A stretch of DNA of 64,000 bases. Origin: Bacteroides sedimenti (GTDB taxonomy: Bacteria > Bacteroidota > Bacteroidia > Bacteroidales > Bacteroidaceae). Below, piece by piece: positions 26,804-36,125 of the stretch. Position 1 is the stretch's first letter, and every line of letters starts with the position of its first letter. Position numbers and translations under genes: made by a program. The stretch is taken from the NCBI RefSeq assembly GCF_040365225.1, contig NZ_AP028055.1:3100001-3164000 (forward strand), given 5' to 3'. The notes beneath the pieces are model-generated. The model was not told where the DNA came from and ran no database searches. It worked only from the letters and a program-made list of their open reading frames with translations.

Positions 26804-27247
26804 ATGAGATATTTAGTAATAACAATTATGTTGCTTCTTACAGTAAATTCATTTGGACAAGTACGGAATTTCAATAGAGTTCCAAATGACATCTTGAAGG
26901 AACTAAGTAAAATGGGGCTTGATAACTCTCCATTGTTAAACGAATACGAGAGTGCTTACTTCAATGTGATGTTCAAAGATAGTTTAAATGGTTTTGATTT
27001 TACAAACAAAAAAACAGGGTTTCTTACAGGAAGCACTGGTAGAATAAAGAATAGTAAAGAAAACTACTTTTATATGCAAAAAGAACACTCTGTCAATGAA
27101 AATTCTCCTTGCGATAATGGCGCTTTGTATATTTTCAATGCTGCCCAAAAAGCGGAAAGTGGAGGCTATGATGCCGCCATTGTCTATTGGTGCAAATTTT
27201 TGCTTCCTGTTGACAAAGTAGTTAAGCGACTAAAAAATAAGGGTTAA
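26804..27247 (+). CDS. Small exported protein, unknown family, copy 1
   Basis: A 147-residue protein of unknown function. ATG 26804 is chosen because it places a signal peptide (MRYLVITIMLLLTVNSFGQ) at the N-terminus; an in-frame ATG at 26753 would put 17 residues in front of it. The mature part has KMGLDNSPLLNEYES near the start and a C-terminal QKAESGGYDAAI followed by FLLPVDKVVKRLK. About 25 of the last 40 residues match the next gene's product, so the two are tandem paralogs. No known motif or catalytic residues were recognised. Periplasmic or surface location is likely. Confidence 0.75.
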   Translation: MRYLVITIMLLLTVNSFGQVRNFNRVPNDILKELSKMGLDNSPLLNEYESAYFNVMFKDSLNGFDFTNKKTGFLTGSTGRIKNSKENYFYMQKEHSVNENSPCDNGALYIFNAAQKAESGGYDAAIVYWCKFLLPVDKVVKRLKNKG

Positions 27248-27341
27248 GGTCTGTAAGATAATTTAATGCCCAATTACTTATTAGACAATCAGAGGTTTAG
27301 TCAAGTCCGTATCTTTATCAAATTACAAAAAAATAATCGAA

Positions 27342-27824
27342 ATGAAGAAGTTATTTATAATAGTATGTTTAGAAATGTTGGTATTGAGTTGTTCTCCCAT
27401 TTACAAAAACAATTACAATGACAACAATATGAAAGAATCTGGACAAAAGCACGATATGCAAGTAAGTAGTTTTTCAGAAATTCCAACCGATTTATTGGAA
27501 AATCTGGATAAAATGGGGATAGATAGTTCTATAATACTCAATGAGTACGAAGGAAAATACTTAAATTTTATTTTTAAAATAGATCCGCAAAATTTTAATC
27601 TTGTCGGAAAAAAAGTTGGTTTTAAATTAAGCAAAAAATATTATTTTAACTCTACACGCGAGCGTTTTTACTCTAACTCCACAATGATTAGCAACAGTAG
27701 TTTGTATATTTTCGACACTACTCAAAAGGCTGAAAGCGGTGGTTATGATGCGGCTATTACTAGTTGGGATATATTCGTCATCCCAATAGAGAAAGTAGTC
27801 AAAAGGGTGAAAAAATGGCGTTAA
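27342..27824 (+). CDS. Small lipoprotein, unknown family, copy 2
   Basis: A 160-residue paralog of the preceding product. Here the leader ends in a lipobox (MLVLSCSP), so this copy should be lipid-anchored whereas copy 1 lacks the Cys. Shared parts are KMGIDSSIILNEYEGKYLNF and the QKAESGGYDAAI block with FVIPIEKVVKRVK. About 40 extra residues, rich in Asn and Lys, follow the Cys as a linker. It starts 94 bases after copy 1 with no obvious terminator between. Function unknown. Confidence 0.75.
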   Translation: MKKLFIIVCLEMLVLSCSPIYKNNYNDNNMKESGQKHDMQVSSFSEIPTDLLENLDKMGIDSSIILNEYEGKYLNFIFKIDPQNFNLVGKKVGFKLSKKYYFNSTRERFYSNSTMISNSSLYIFDTTQKAESGGYDAAITSWDIFVIPIEKVVKRVKKWR

Positions 27825-27993
27825 GAAAATAATTAATAGATGCGTGATCTTGCAAACTGTGCTTTTATTTTTTGTGTACCGTGCCTAGTGCATAACTTGA
27901 CGGTGTGAGTCTGTTATGGAGGTAGGTAGTTATTAACTATTTTAAAACCTGATATTATTAATAAACCCCTTGGACTATTTTTTTCTAAAAATG

Positions 27994-28025
27994 TTTGGTG
28001 AATTAAAAAATATCTCATACCTTTG
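27994..28025 (+). promoter_or_regulatory. Promoter of tRNA-Glu
   Basis: TTTG (27994-27997), 20 bases, then TACCTTTG (28018-28025): a full match to the Bacteroidetes consensus. Transcription would start about 55 bases before the tRNA. Confidence 0.8.
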
Positions 28026-28087
28026 CGCCACTTTTGAGAAAAGACGTTCCTTAAAGAGCCGAAGAAAATCAAAAGTATACAAATGAT

Positions 28088-28159
28088 GGCCCGTTCGTCT
28101 ATCGGTTAGGACGCAAGATTTTCATTCTTGAAAGGGGGGTTCGACTCCCCCACGGGCTA
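28088..28159 (+). tRNA. tRNA-Glu (anticodon TTC)
   Basis: The cloverleaf folds by eye: acceptor arms GGCCCGT (28088-28094) and ACGGGCT (28152-28158) pair with one G-T, discriminator A at 28159. The anticodon stem CAAGA/TCTTG encloses a loop with TTC, reading Glu codons, and GGGGG/CCCCC closes the TTCGACT loop. CCA is not fully encoded. The 300 bases after it hold no gene; a TACTTTTG box at 28397-28404 is the likely -7 element of the men operon. Confidence 0.93.
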
Positions 28160-28462
28160 CTTTAAATACTCTCGCGATTTACTCGCAAAACAACAATCCA
28201 AATCCTTATTTATAGTTTTTAGTAAAAGCAAATCTGCTTCCTGATTCGATTTCGCTTTCGGTAAATCTATTCGCATTCCTCTTTGCAATTATTATCAGCC
28301 CTCATCAATCTCAGAGACTCTTAAAAATCTCCGTTAAACAACGCTTGCATTAAGTTAAACCAATCCCCGTTTTAAGGATAATCGGAAAAATAAGCTTACT
28401 TTTGTACTCCAATTAGAAAGCAACAATGACAGATAGATTTTTAGTGCGAAAGGGGAGTTCAG

Positions 28463-29548
28463 ATGAAAGGTATTGAGGCACTTATCAAACAGAATAAAAG
28501 CTTTGTTATTTACCGGGTTCCGCAGCAGGAGCCGGTGTTAATGCTTCAGTCGGACGGACGGCTGCTTCGCCTTAAGGAACTGGATGAACTGAATGGAAAG
28601 ACAGGATTTGTCTTTGCTCCGTTCCAAATTACCGACTCTTCTCCGCTGATGGTGATGCAACCGGACCTCGTTATTGAAGGTTGGCAGGATATTAGCTGCT
28701 ACCTGCAAAAGGCGGTGGATGAACCCGACTATGTAAAACCGGCGGAAGTCCTAAATGATTGCCGAAAGAGGGATGATTTTGAATCCTATTCGGAGGCTTT
28801 CTCTTCCTTTATCACTTCACTTAGAGAAAATAAATTTGAGAAACTGGTGCTGTCGCGCACTTCCGTTCAGCCTAAAATGGACTCCTTTTCTCTGGAAAAG
28901 GTTCTTCTCGAGGCTTGCGAACGTTATGCCAATGCGTTTGTTTATATCTATCATACTCCGGAAACGGGTACTTGGCTGGGCAGCACTCCCGAGATTTTGC
29001 TTTCCGGGGAAAAGGAGCAGTGGAACACTGTGGCGCTTGCCGGGACGCTTCCTTACAAAGAGGCCGTTTTGCCGGATGCATGGAACGAAAAAAATATTAG
29101 GGAGCAGCAACTGGTGGCCCACTATGTTAAGAGACAATTGGTGGCTTTTGGTGTTACACCAGAGGAAAATGGCCCTTTTACAGTCAAGGCAGGGGAGCTG
29201 GCACACCTTAAGAGTGAATTCTTTTTTGCCTTGCCGGAGAAAAAACGCCTAGGCAGTCTTCTGAGTCTGCTGCACCCCACACCGGCTGTCTGCGGCCTGC
29301 CCAAAGCGGAAGCTTACCGGTTTATCCTTGAGAATGAAGGTTATAACCGCAGGTACTATTCCGGCTTTATGGGTTGGATGGAACCTGAAGGGAAAACGGA
29401 TTTGTATGTAAATCTACGCTGCATGGAGATTGGCGATTCCTGTCTCACATTATACGCCGGAGGAGGATTATTACCTCATTCGGAACTGGAAATGGAATGG
29501 AAAGAGACGGAAGATAAGCTGGAGACTATGCTGGCGATAGTTAAATAG
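28463..29548 (+). CDS. menF: Isochorismate synthase
   Basis: A 361-residue chorismate-binding enzyme. The C-terminal domain has TWLGSTPEILLSGE, HLKSEFFFALPE, HPTPAVCGLPK and YYSGFMGWMEPEGKTDLYV, the usual chorismate and Mg-binding blocks. It converts chorismate to isochorismate, the first committed step to menaquinone. It heads an operon menF-menD-menB-menC-menE with gaps of only a few bases. EntC-type or salicylate roles are unlikely given the neighbours. Shorter than many MenF proteins in the N-terminal region, but the catalytic part is complete. Confidence 0.9.
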   Translation: MKGIEALIKQNKSFVIYRVPQQEPVLMLQSDGRLLRLKELDELNGKTGFVFAPFQITDSSPLMVMQPDLVIEGWQDISCYLQKAVDEPDYVKPAEVLNDCRKRDDFESYSEAFSSFITSLRENKFEKLVLSRTSVQPKMDSFSLEKVLLEACERYANAFVYIYHTPETGTWLGSTPEILLSGEKEQWNTVALAGTLPYKEAVLPDAWNEKNIREQQLVAHYVKRQLVAFGVTPEENGPFTVKAGELAHLKSEFFFALPEKKRLGSLLSLLHPTPAVCGLPKAEAYRFILENEGYNRRYYSGFMGWMEPEGKTDLYVNLRCMEIGDSCLTLYAGGGLLPHSELEMEWKETEDKLETMLAIVK

Positions 29549-29563
29549 ATAGGGAGGATTTGT

Positions 29564-31237
29564 ATGTATTCGAATAAAAAGAATGTTCTTCAACTGGCAG
29601 CCTTGCTGCGCGAGTATGGCATTGACCACGTGGTGGTTTCACCGGGTTCACGGAATGCTCCGATTATTCAGACGCTTACCCAACACCCGGCATTCCGCTG
29701 TTTTACAGTGGTGGACGAGCGTAGCGCGGCGTTCTTTGCACTGGGACTGATTGAAAAACTGCAACGACCGGTGGCGGTGTGCTGTACTTCGGGTACGGCG
29801 CTGCTCAACTTTGGGTCGGCGGTTGCCGAGGCATTCTATCAACAGTTGCCGTTACTGGTTATTTCGGCCGACCGTCCTGCGGCATGGATAGGGCAGATGG
29901 ACGGGCAGACGCTGCCGCAACCGGGGATATTCAATACGATGGTTAAGAAATCTGTTTCACTGCCCGAACCCACTACGGCTGAAGATGAGTGGTACTGCAA
30001 TCGGCTGATTAACGAAGCGTTGCTGAAGTTGACGCATCATGGTAATGGTCCTGTGCAAATCAATGTGCCGCTTTCGGAACCCCTCTTTGAATTTACTGCC
30101 GAGGAACTTCCTCGGGTAAGAACCATCCGCTACTCGGGTGGATATCCCAAGTCGCTCGATAACAACGATTACTTCCGTCGACAGTGGGCACAAAGCAGCA
30201 AGCGGATGATAATTATAGGTCAGCAACTGCCCGGTGAAAAGGTAAAAAATACAATTGAGACACTTGCCGCTCAATGGGATTGTGTTGTATTGGCAGAGCA
30301 TCTCGCCAATATCCCTTCGGATGCAGTGATTGGGAATTTCGACCAGATAATATACGCTCTTCCTGCTGAACGGTGGGAGGAGTTTACTCCGGATCTGCTG
30401 ATAACCTTTGGAGGGAATGTGGTTTCGAAACGGATTAGGCAGTTTATGAGAAAGCAGCGTCCGGCTCAGCATTGGCACCTGTCACTCGACGGTTCTGTTC
30501 CCGATTTGTTCCAGTCGCTTACGGATGTAATAGAGATGGACCACCATTTCTTTTCGTTGCTGGGCACTCCCGAAGAATCACAATCGATGGCCTTCAGTTC
30601 GATCTGGAAAAATGAATCGGAACAATTGAGAAACAAGAGTGAAGAGTTTATGGCGGCTATGCCATTCTCGGACCTGCAGGTGCTGAAGGAGCTCTTTCCG
30701 GTATTGCCCGAAGGGGCGGCACTGCAATTGGGAAACAGTTCCACGGTACGCAACGCACAACTTTTTCAACTGAATCCGGAGATTCCGGTCTTCTGCAACC
30801 GGGGTACCAGCGGCATTGATGGTTCCATGTCTACTGCGGTGGGATATTCGGCGATTCATCAGGCACTTACTTTTCTGGTGATTGGCGACCTCAGCTTCTT
30901 CTACGATGTGAATGCCCTCTGGAACAGGCATATCGGTAAGAATCTGCGTGTTTTGCTGGTGAACAACGGCGGCGGGGAAATCTTCCATCTGCTTCCGGGA
31001 TTGAACAAGGCGGAATCTTTGAATGAACATGTCTCTTACCGACACAATACTGGTGCGAGAGAGTGGGCCGATGCAATGGGATTTGAATATCTTTCCGTTG
31101 AGAATGAGGCGGAATTGAAAGAGAATATTGTTACTTTTGTCAGTGATAACTCCGAAAGGCCGATATTGATGGAGACAAAAACTCCGATGGAGGTGAATGC
31201 GGAGGTGTTCAGAGCATATTATCATCATCTAAAATAG
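29564..31237 (+). CDS. menD: SEPHCHC synthase (MenD)
   Basis: A 557-residue thiamine diphosphate enzyme. VVSPGSRNAPIIQTL, TVVDERSAAFFALGL with the cofactor-activating Glu, CCTSGTALLNF and the C-terminal GDLSFFYDVNALW with VNNGGGEIFH (ThDP/Mg motif) are all present. It joins isochorismate with 2-oxoglutarate to give SEPHCHC. Full length for the family. Fifteen bases separate it from menF. G+C is high here: 39 of 60 by hand in 29761-29820. Confidence 0.95.
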   Translation: MYSNKKNVLQLAALLREYGIDHVVVSPGSRNAPIIQTLTQHPAFRCFTVVDERSAAFFALGLIEKLQRPVAVCCTSGTALLNFGSAVAEAFYQQLPLLVISADRPAAWIGQMDGQTLPQPGIFNTMVKKSVSLPEPTTAEDEWYCNRLINEALLKLTHHGNGPVQINVPLSEPLFEFTAEELPRVRTIRYSGGYPKSLDNNDYFRRQWAQSSKRMIIIGQQLPGEKVKNTIETLAAQWDCVVLAEHLANIPSDAVIGNFDQIIYALPAERWEEFTPDLLITFGGNVVSKRIRQFMRKQRPAQHWHLSLDGSVPDLFQSLTDVIEMDHHFFSLLGTPEESQSMAFSSIWKNESEQLRNKSEEFMAAMPFSDLQVLKELFPVLPEGAALQLGNSSTVRNAQLFQLNPEIPVFCNRGTSGIDGSMSTAVGYSAIHQALTFLVIGDLSFFYDVNALWNRHIGKNLRVLLVNNGGGEIFHLLPGLNKAESLNEHVSYRHNTGAREWADAMGFEYLSVENEAELKENIVTFVSDNSERPILMETKTPMEVNAEVFRAYYHHLK

Positions 31238-31243
31238 AGTTAT

Positions 31244-32065
31244 ATGGAAACAAGAAAATGGGAAACCATCAAGGAATATGAAGATATCCTGTTTGAATTT
31301 TATAATGGGATAGCGAAGATTACAATCAATCGTCCACGCTACAGAAACGCGTTTACTCCGACAACTACCGGTGAGATGAGCAATGCGCTCACTATCTGCC
31401 GCGAATGTGCCGACATCAGTGTGGTGGTGATTACCGGTGCTGGTGACAAGGCTTTCTGTTCGGGCGGTGACCAGAATGTAAAAGGAAAAGGTGGATATAT
31501 CGGTAAGGACGGGGTGCCTCGCTTGAGTGTGCTCGATGTTCAGAAACAGATTCGCTCTATTCCGAAGCCGGTTATCGCTATGGTAAATGGTTATGCCATT
31601 GGTGGCGGACATGTGCTTCAGGTGGTGTGCGACCTTTCGATTGCTTCCGAAAATGCAATCTTCGGTCAAACCGGCCCTCGTGTGGGAAGTTTCGATGCCG
31701 GATTCGGCTCTTCTTACCTGGCTCGTTGCGTGGGACAGAAGAAGGCGCGTGAAATCTGGTTCCTCTGCCGTCAGTACAATGCACAGGAAGCATTGCAGAT
31801 GGGATTGGTGAACAAGGTGGTTCCGTTGGAACAGCTGGAGGATGAAGTGGTGGATTGGGCAGAAACCATGATGCAACACAGTCCGCTGGCACTTCGGATG
31901 ATTAAGGCCGGACTGAATGCTGAATTGGATGGTCAAAGCGGAATTCAGGAACTGGCAGGTGATGCCACTTTATTGTACTATCTCACGGAAGAGGCGCAGG
32001 AAGGTAAGAATGCATTCCTGGAAAAGCGTAAGCCTGACTTCAAGAAATTCCCAAAATTTCCATAG
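31244..32065 (+). CDS. menB: 1,4-dihydroxy-2-naphthoyl-CoA synthase
   Basis: A 273-residue crotonase-fold enzyme. Oxyanion-hole blocks FCSGGDQNVKG and NGYAIGGGHVLQVV, and the MenB-specific GPRVGSFDAGFGSSYLAR, are clear, as is the C-terminal EKRKPDFKKF tail shared by MenB proteins. It cyclises o-succinylbenzoyl-CoA to form the naphthoquinone ring. It starts six bases after menD. The gene order puts MenB before MenC and MenE although it acts after them. Confidence 0.95.
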   Translation: METRKWETIKEYEDILFEFYNGIAKITINRPRYRNAFTPTTTGEMSNALTICRECADISVVVITGAGDKAFCSGGDQNVKGKGGYIGKDGVPRLSVLDVQKQIRSIPKPVIAMVNGYAIGGGHVLQVVCDLSIASENAIFGQTGPRVGSFDAGFGSSYLARCVGQKKAREIWFLCRQYNAQEALQMGLVNKVVPLEQLEDEVVDWAETMMQHSPLALRMIKAGLNAELDGQSGIQELAGDATLLYYLTEEAQEGKNAFLEKRKPDFKKFPKFP

Positions 32066-32067
32066 CC

Positions 32068-33108
32068 ATGACTTTTAAGGCAACGATACGTTCTTCAATA
32101 TTGCATTTTAAACAACCGGCGGGTACTTCGCGCGGGGTGTACAATACCCGAAAGGTATGGTACGTTACCCTCGCTTCCGTGGAGGAGCCTTTGCGAATCG
32201 GGATAGGGGAGTGTGCTCCGCTACCTGCTCTGAGCTGTGATGACCTGCCGGATTATGAAGATATTCTCAAAGCGGCATGTCGGAGACTGGAGGAGACCGG
32301 GGAGCTGGATAAGGAGGCGCTGCGTCCGTATCCTTCCATCGTGTTTGGGCTGGAGACGGCTCTTCTGCATTACAAAGCCAACAGCTTTGCGTTGTGGGAT
32401 ACCCCTTTCTCTCGTGGAGAGAGCGGAATTACCATCAACGGACTGATATGGATGGGCGACTATGCACAGATGTTCCATCAGATTGAGAAGAAGATGGAGC
32501 AGGGGTTCCGTTGCATTAAATTAAAAATCGGAGCGATTAACTTTGAACAGGAGTTGTCGCTCTTAAGGCATATCCGAAAGCATTTTACCGCCAGAGAGGT
32601 GGAACTCAGGGTGGATGCCAACGGGGCGTTTGCTCCGGATGATGCGTTGAACAAGCTGAACCGCCTGGCGGAGCTGGACATCCACTCCATAGAACAACCC
32701 ATCCGGGCTGGACAGTGGGAGGAGATGGCGCGGTTGACGAAAGCAACGCCGATACCGATTGCGCTGGACGAGGAACTGATAGGCTGTAATACGGTTGCCG
32801 GAAAGAGGGAGTTGCTGAATAAGATTGCTCCGCAATACATCATTCTGAAACCTTCTCTTCATGGAGGGATAAGCGGTTGCACGGAATGGATAGATGAGGC
32901 TGAAAGTCGGCAAATTGGCTGGTGGGTAACTTCCGCCTTGGAATCGAACATCGGATTGAATGCCATTGCTCAATGGTGCGCCACACTTTCGCCCACACTT
33001 CCACAGGGACTGGGAACAGGAATGCTTTTTACGGATAATGTAGCCATGGCGCTGAGTATCCGGGGAGATAAGCTGTGGTACAATGCAAAGCCAGAGGATG
33101 AAGTATGA
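32068..33108 (+). CDS. menC: o-succinylbenzoate synthase
   Basis: A 346-residue enolase-superfamily enzyme. CIKLKIGAI holds the catalytic Lys pair, LRVDANGAF and SIEQPI give metal-binding Asp and Glu, ALDEEL the third metal ligand, and ILKPSLHGG the second catalytic Lys. It dehydrates SHCHC to o-succinylbenzoate. Two bases after menB, and its 3' end overlaps menE by 11 bases. Muconate-lactonising or dipeptide-epimerase activities are excluded mainly by context. Confidence 0.9.
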   Translation: MTFKATIRSSILHFKQPAGTSRGVYNTRKVWYVTLASVEEPLRIGIGECAPLPALSCDDLPDYEDILKAACRRLEETGELDKEALRPYPSIVFGLETALLHYKANSFALWDTPFSRGESGITINGLIWMGDYAQMFHQIEKKMEQGFRCIKLKIGAINFEQELSLLRHIRKHFTAREVELRVDANGAFAPDDALNKLNRLAELDIHSIEQPIRAGQWEEMARLTKATPIPIALDEELIGCNTVAGKRELLNKIAPQYIILKPSLHGGISGCTEWIDEAESRQIGWWVTSALESNIGLNAIAQWCATLSPTLPQGLGTGMLFTDNVAMALSIRGDKLWYNAKPEDEV

Positions 33109-34189
33109 GCTTAACATAGAAAAACAGACGCTGACGCTCGACGGGACGACCTATTCTCCGGGAGAGATTCAGCGTTTTTTGAAGGATAAACCCGTCTATG
33201 CCGGGTTGCATGCTTTCCTTAGTCAGTGGTTTGACGGAGATGATTGCATCAGAGTGCATACATCGGGCTCTACCGGAAAGCCGAAAGAGCTGGTCGTCCG
33301 TAAGGAACAGATGATGCAGAGCGCCCGCCTCACCTGTGAGTTTCTGAACCTGAGTAAAGGAGATAGCGCATTGATATGCATGTCGATGGAGTATATCGCG
33401 GGGAAGATGATGGCGGTACGGGCATTGGTGGCCGGACTGGACATTCATTTTATTCCCACCTGCGGTCATCCGCTGGAGAAGGTGAAATATCCGTTTCGCT
33501 TCCTTTCGATGGTGCCTTTGCAGGTGTTCAATAGTTTGCAGGTGTCCCGGGAGAGGGAGCTTCTAAAGCAATCGGATATCCTGATTATAGGGGGAGGAGC
33601 TGTTGACCCGCAGCTGGAAGAAGAGCTGAAAGGATTCCCGGGTGAGATTTACTGTACCTATGGAATGACGGAAACACTTTCGCACATTGCGCTAAGAAGG
33701 CTGAACGGTTCGCAGGCTTCGGCCAGCTATCATCCTTTTTCATCGGTCAAGCTGTCACTATCTCCGGAAGGAACTCTGGTGATTGATGCTCCGCTGGTCA
33801 ATGACGAAAGGCTGGTGACGAATGATATCGCCGAAATTCATGCCGATGGCAGTTTTGATATTCTGGGGCGCAAGGATAACATAATAAATAGCGGAGGCGT
33901 CAAGATTCAGATAGAGAAGGTGGAGGAACTGCTGAAACCGCTGATTCAGACTCCTTTTGCAATTACTTCGCGTTCTCATCCTAAATTCGGTGAAGTAGTG
34001 GTTCTGCTTGTTGTACCTCACGTGGATACGGAGAAGCTTGTAGATGACATGCAAAAAGTGCTTTCTCCTTATCAATTACCGAAAAAGATTTTCCTGGTAG
34101 ATGCCATACCGCAGACAGGAAGCGGAAAGATTAGTAGGGTAGAGGTGAAGCGGATGGCTGCCGAACTTCCTTTGGAAGATACTCTTTAA
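33098..34189 (+). CDS. menE: o-succinylbenzoate-CoA ligase
   Basis: A 363-residue AMP-forming acyl-CoA ligase. Start ATG 33098 (MKYELNIEKQTL) is preferred over the in-frame ATG 33083; both overlap menC. The P-loop VHTSGSTGKPKELVV, the adenine motif YCTYGMTETLSHIAL, the hinge Asp in DILGRKDNIINSGG and the C-terminal Lys in TGSGKISRVEVKR are intact. It activates o-succinylbenzoate as its CoA ester. It is about 100 residues shorter than typical MenE, missing mainly N-terminal sequence, as in other Bacteroidales as far as I recall. Confidence 0.88.
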   Translation: MKYELNIEKQTLTLDGTTYSPGEIQRFLKDKPVYAGLHAFLSQWFDGDDCIRVHTSGSTGKPKELVVRKEQMMQSARLTCEFLNLSKGDSALICMSMEYIAGKMMAVRALVAGLDIHFIPTCGHPLEKVKYPFRFLSMVPLQVFNSLQVSRERELLKQSDILIIGGGAVDPQLEEELKGFPGEIYCTYGMTETLSHIALRRLNGSQASASYHPFSSVKLSLSPEGTLVIDAPLVNDERLVTNDIAEIHADGSFDILGRKDNIINSGGVKIQIEKVEELLKPLIQTPFAITSRSHPKFGEVVVLLVVPHVDTEKLVDDMQKVLSPYQLPKKIFLVDAIPQTGSGKISRVEVKRMAAELPLEDTL

Positions 34190-34276
34190 TTACGTGAAAG
34201 CCACTTCTCTTAGTGTGCCTGAGGTAGCTCAGGGATGTAAAAACTCCATTTTATAAATTTCGAAACGGCGAAAAAG

Positions 34277-34322
34277 AAACGTTCCCTTTATTTTGCATGA
34301 TGACAAAGTAAAGGGAACGTTT
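34277..34322. terminator. Stem-loop between menE and the lactonase gene
   Basis: Perfect 14-base arms at 34277-34290 and 34309-34322 with an 18-base loop, between convergent genes. On the minus strand it is followed by CTTTTT, so it best terminates the lactonase transcript, which ends eight bases away; it may also stop the men operon. Confidence 0.8.
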
Positions 34323-34329
34323 AAATGGT

Positions 34330-35481
34330 CTATTTCAAGTTGGCAAACTTCAGGCAGACCGGTTTGTCTATCTTTATCTCTTTTCCGGTATCTTTCAGCA
34401 AGCCGCTATTGGAGTCGATGGCGAATATCTGGATGTTGTTATTGTCACGACTGGCCACCAGCAAATATTTTCCGTTTGGAGTGATGATGAAGTTGCGGGG
34501 ATGTATTCCGGTAAACTGGTAACCAATTCGGGTGAGCTCTCCGGTGGACTGGTTGATCTTAAAGATGGCAAGTCCGTCGGCCTTTAGTCGGTTGGAAGCA
34601 TAGAGGTATCTCCCGTCAGGTGTAATATGGATATCACCGCTACCTTTCTTGCCAACTCCCGGAGTGGTGTCGGCTGCAATGTACTGAATGTCTTTCAGTG
34701 TTCCTTTGTTGTACTTGAAAACGGTTACTTTGCCCGATTTTTCATTAATCAGATAAGCGAATTTTCTGTTGGGGTGGAAAGTGAGGTGTCTGGGACCGGA
34801 ACCCTGTTCAACTTCGAAAGCGGCGGGTTTTCCTGTTAGCAGAAATGTGCTGTTATCTGTTCCTTTTGTAGGGTAGTTCACTGTGAATTTATGCACTTTG
34901 TCTTTCCCTAGGTCGTCGGCAAACAGATATTTTCCGTCGGGCGAGAATGCAACACAATGCAGGCGGGAATCGGGTTTGTCTCTCTCTTCAAAACCGATGA
35001 CCTGACTGGCCGGAAGCAGTGAACCGTCACTCTTTGCAGGGAATACGGTCACATTCCCACCTGAATAGTTGGCAGTGATTACATATTTTCCTTTCGGATC
35101 GGTATTGATGTAACACGGTGAACCGCCGTTGGTTTTTTGTGAATTAAGGAAAGTCAGCTTACCACTCTTTTTGTCGAAAGAGAATGCACAAGCTTGGGCA
35201 TTTCCTGCCTCATTCTCACTTACTGAATAGACAAATTTTTCATTGGGTGAAACGGTCAGATAGGACGGATTTGAAATTCCATCGATCTGGCTCACATAGC
35301 TACTCTCTCCACTCTCTGTATTGAATCGGTAGACGTAAATACCTTTGCTGGTACCAGAGGTGTAAGTACCTATAAGCAGGTAAAGTTCGCTATTTTTTGT
35401 AGCATCCGGATTATTCTTTTCCAGCGTGAAAGAGGAAAGTGTCATAGCTGAAATGGCCATTAGCATTATTTTTTTAAGCAT
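34330..35481 (-). CDS. Exported seven-bladed propeller lactonase (YbhE-like)
   Basis: A 383-residue protein with a signal peptide (MLKKIMLMAISAMTLSSFTL). The rest is a run of beta-propeller repeats with the recurring forms SPNEKFVYSVSEN, SPDGKYLFADDLG, TPDGRYLYASNR and TPNGKYLLVASRD. The family includes E. coli 6-phosphogluconolactonase YbhE, but the signal peptide places this one outside the cytoplasm, so phosphogluconolactone is an unlikely substrate; another lactone or a binding role is possible. A minus-strand TATCTTTG box at 35518-35511 lies 30 bases before the ATG. Confidence 0.8.
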   Translation of the reverse strand: MLKKIMLMAISAMTLSSFTLEKNNPDATKNSELYLLIGTYTSGTSKGIYVYRFNTESGESSYVSQIDGISNPSYLTVSPNEKFVYSVSENEAGNAQACAFSFDKKSGKLTFLNSQKTNGGSPCYINTDPKGKYVITANYSGGNVTVFPAKSDGSLLPASQVIGFEERDKPDSRLHCVAFSPDGKYLFADDLGKDKVHKFTVNYPTKGTDNSTFLLTGKPAAFEVEQGSGPRHLTFHPNRKFAYLINEKSGKVTVFKYNKGTLKDIQYIAADTTPGVGKKGSGDIHITPDGRYLYASNRLKADGLAIFKINQSTGELTRIGYQFTGIHPRNFIITPNGKYLLVASRDNNNIQIFAIDSNSGLLKDTGKEIKIDKPVCLKFANLK

Positions 35482-35593
35482 ATTCTGTTTTTAATAGTTT
35501 TGTGTTTTTGCAAAGATAAAAAACATACTGAAAGGCTGGCAAGTTCTTCCTTTTTAATTTTATCTTTGCATGGAAATATAAAAATGACGCGGT

Positions 35594-36121
35594 ATGATTC
35601 GGATTTTCTTGCTTGGGTATATGGGGTCGGGAAAGACAACACTCGGAAAGGCTTTTGCCAGAGAGGTCGGGTTGTCTTTTATCGATTTGGACTGGTATAT
35701 TGAAGAAAGATACCACAAAACCGTGAGGGAAATCTTTATTGAAAGAGGAGAAAATGGATTTCGTGAGGTGGAAAGGCAAATGCTGCTAGAGGTTGCCGAA
35801 TTTGAGAATGTGGTGATTTCCACCGGAGGTGGCGCTCCCTGTTTCTTCGATAATATGGAGGTGATGAACCAGAAAGGAGATACAGTTTTCCTGAATGTCA
35901 GTCCCGGAGTGCTGTTTCACCGCCTGAAAGTAGCTACGCACAACCGCCCCATTCTGCAGGGAAAAACGAATGAAGAGCTGAAGTCCTTTATTGTTGAGGC
36001 TCTTGAGAAAAGAAAACCGTTCTATACTCAAGCCAAATATATTTTTAATGCCGACCAGCTGGAGAATATATACCAGATTAAGTCTTCTGTTATTGCATTA
36101 AAGAATCTGCTGAAATTATAG
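35594..36121 (+). CDS. aroK: Shikimate kinase
   Basis: A 175-residue P-loop kinase: Walker A in FLLGYMGSGKTTLGKAF, shikimate-binding DLDWYIEER, FREVERQML, and STGGGAPCF. It phosphorylates shikimate in the chorismate pathway, whose end product feeds the nearby menF. A TATCTTTG box at 35561-35568 is the probable -7 element. It converges on the cupin gene with a four-base gap and no clear terminator. Confidence 0.92.
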   Translation: MIRIFLLGYMGSGKTTLGKAFAREVGLSFIDLDWYIEERYHKTVREIFIERGENGFREVERQMLLEVAEFENVVISTGGGAPCFFDNMEVMNQKGDTVFLNVSPGVLFHRLKVATHNRPILQGKTNEELKSFIVEALEKRKPFYTQAKYIFNADQLENIYQIKSSVIALKNLLKL

Positions 36122-36125
36122 CATC

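Noticed and set aside
30578..31228. 216-codon open frame opposite menD
   Set aside because: Shadow of a G+C-rich gene; no domain resemblance.
34330..35481. Naming the propeller protein 6-phosphogluconolactonase (pgl)
   Set aside because: It has a signal peptide and so would not meet the cytosolic substrate.
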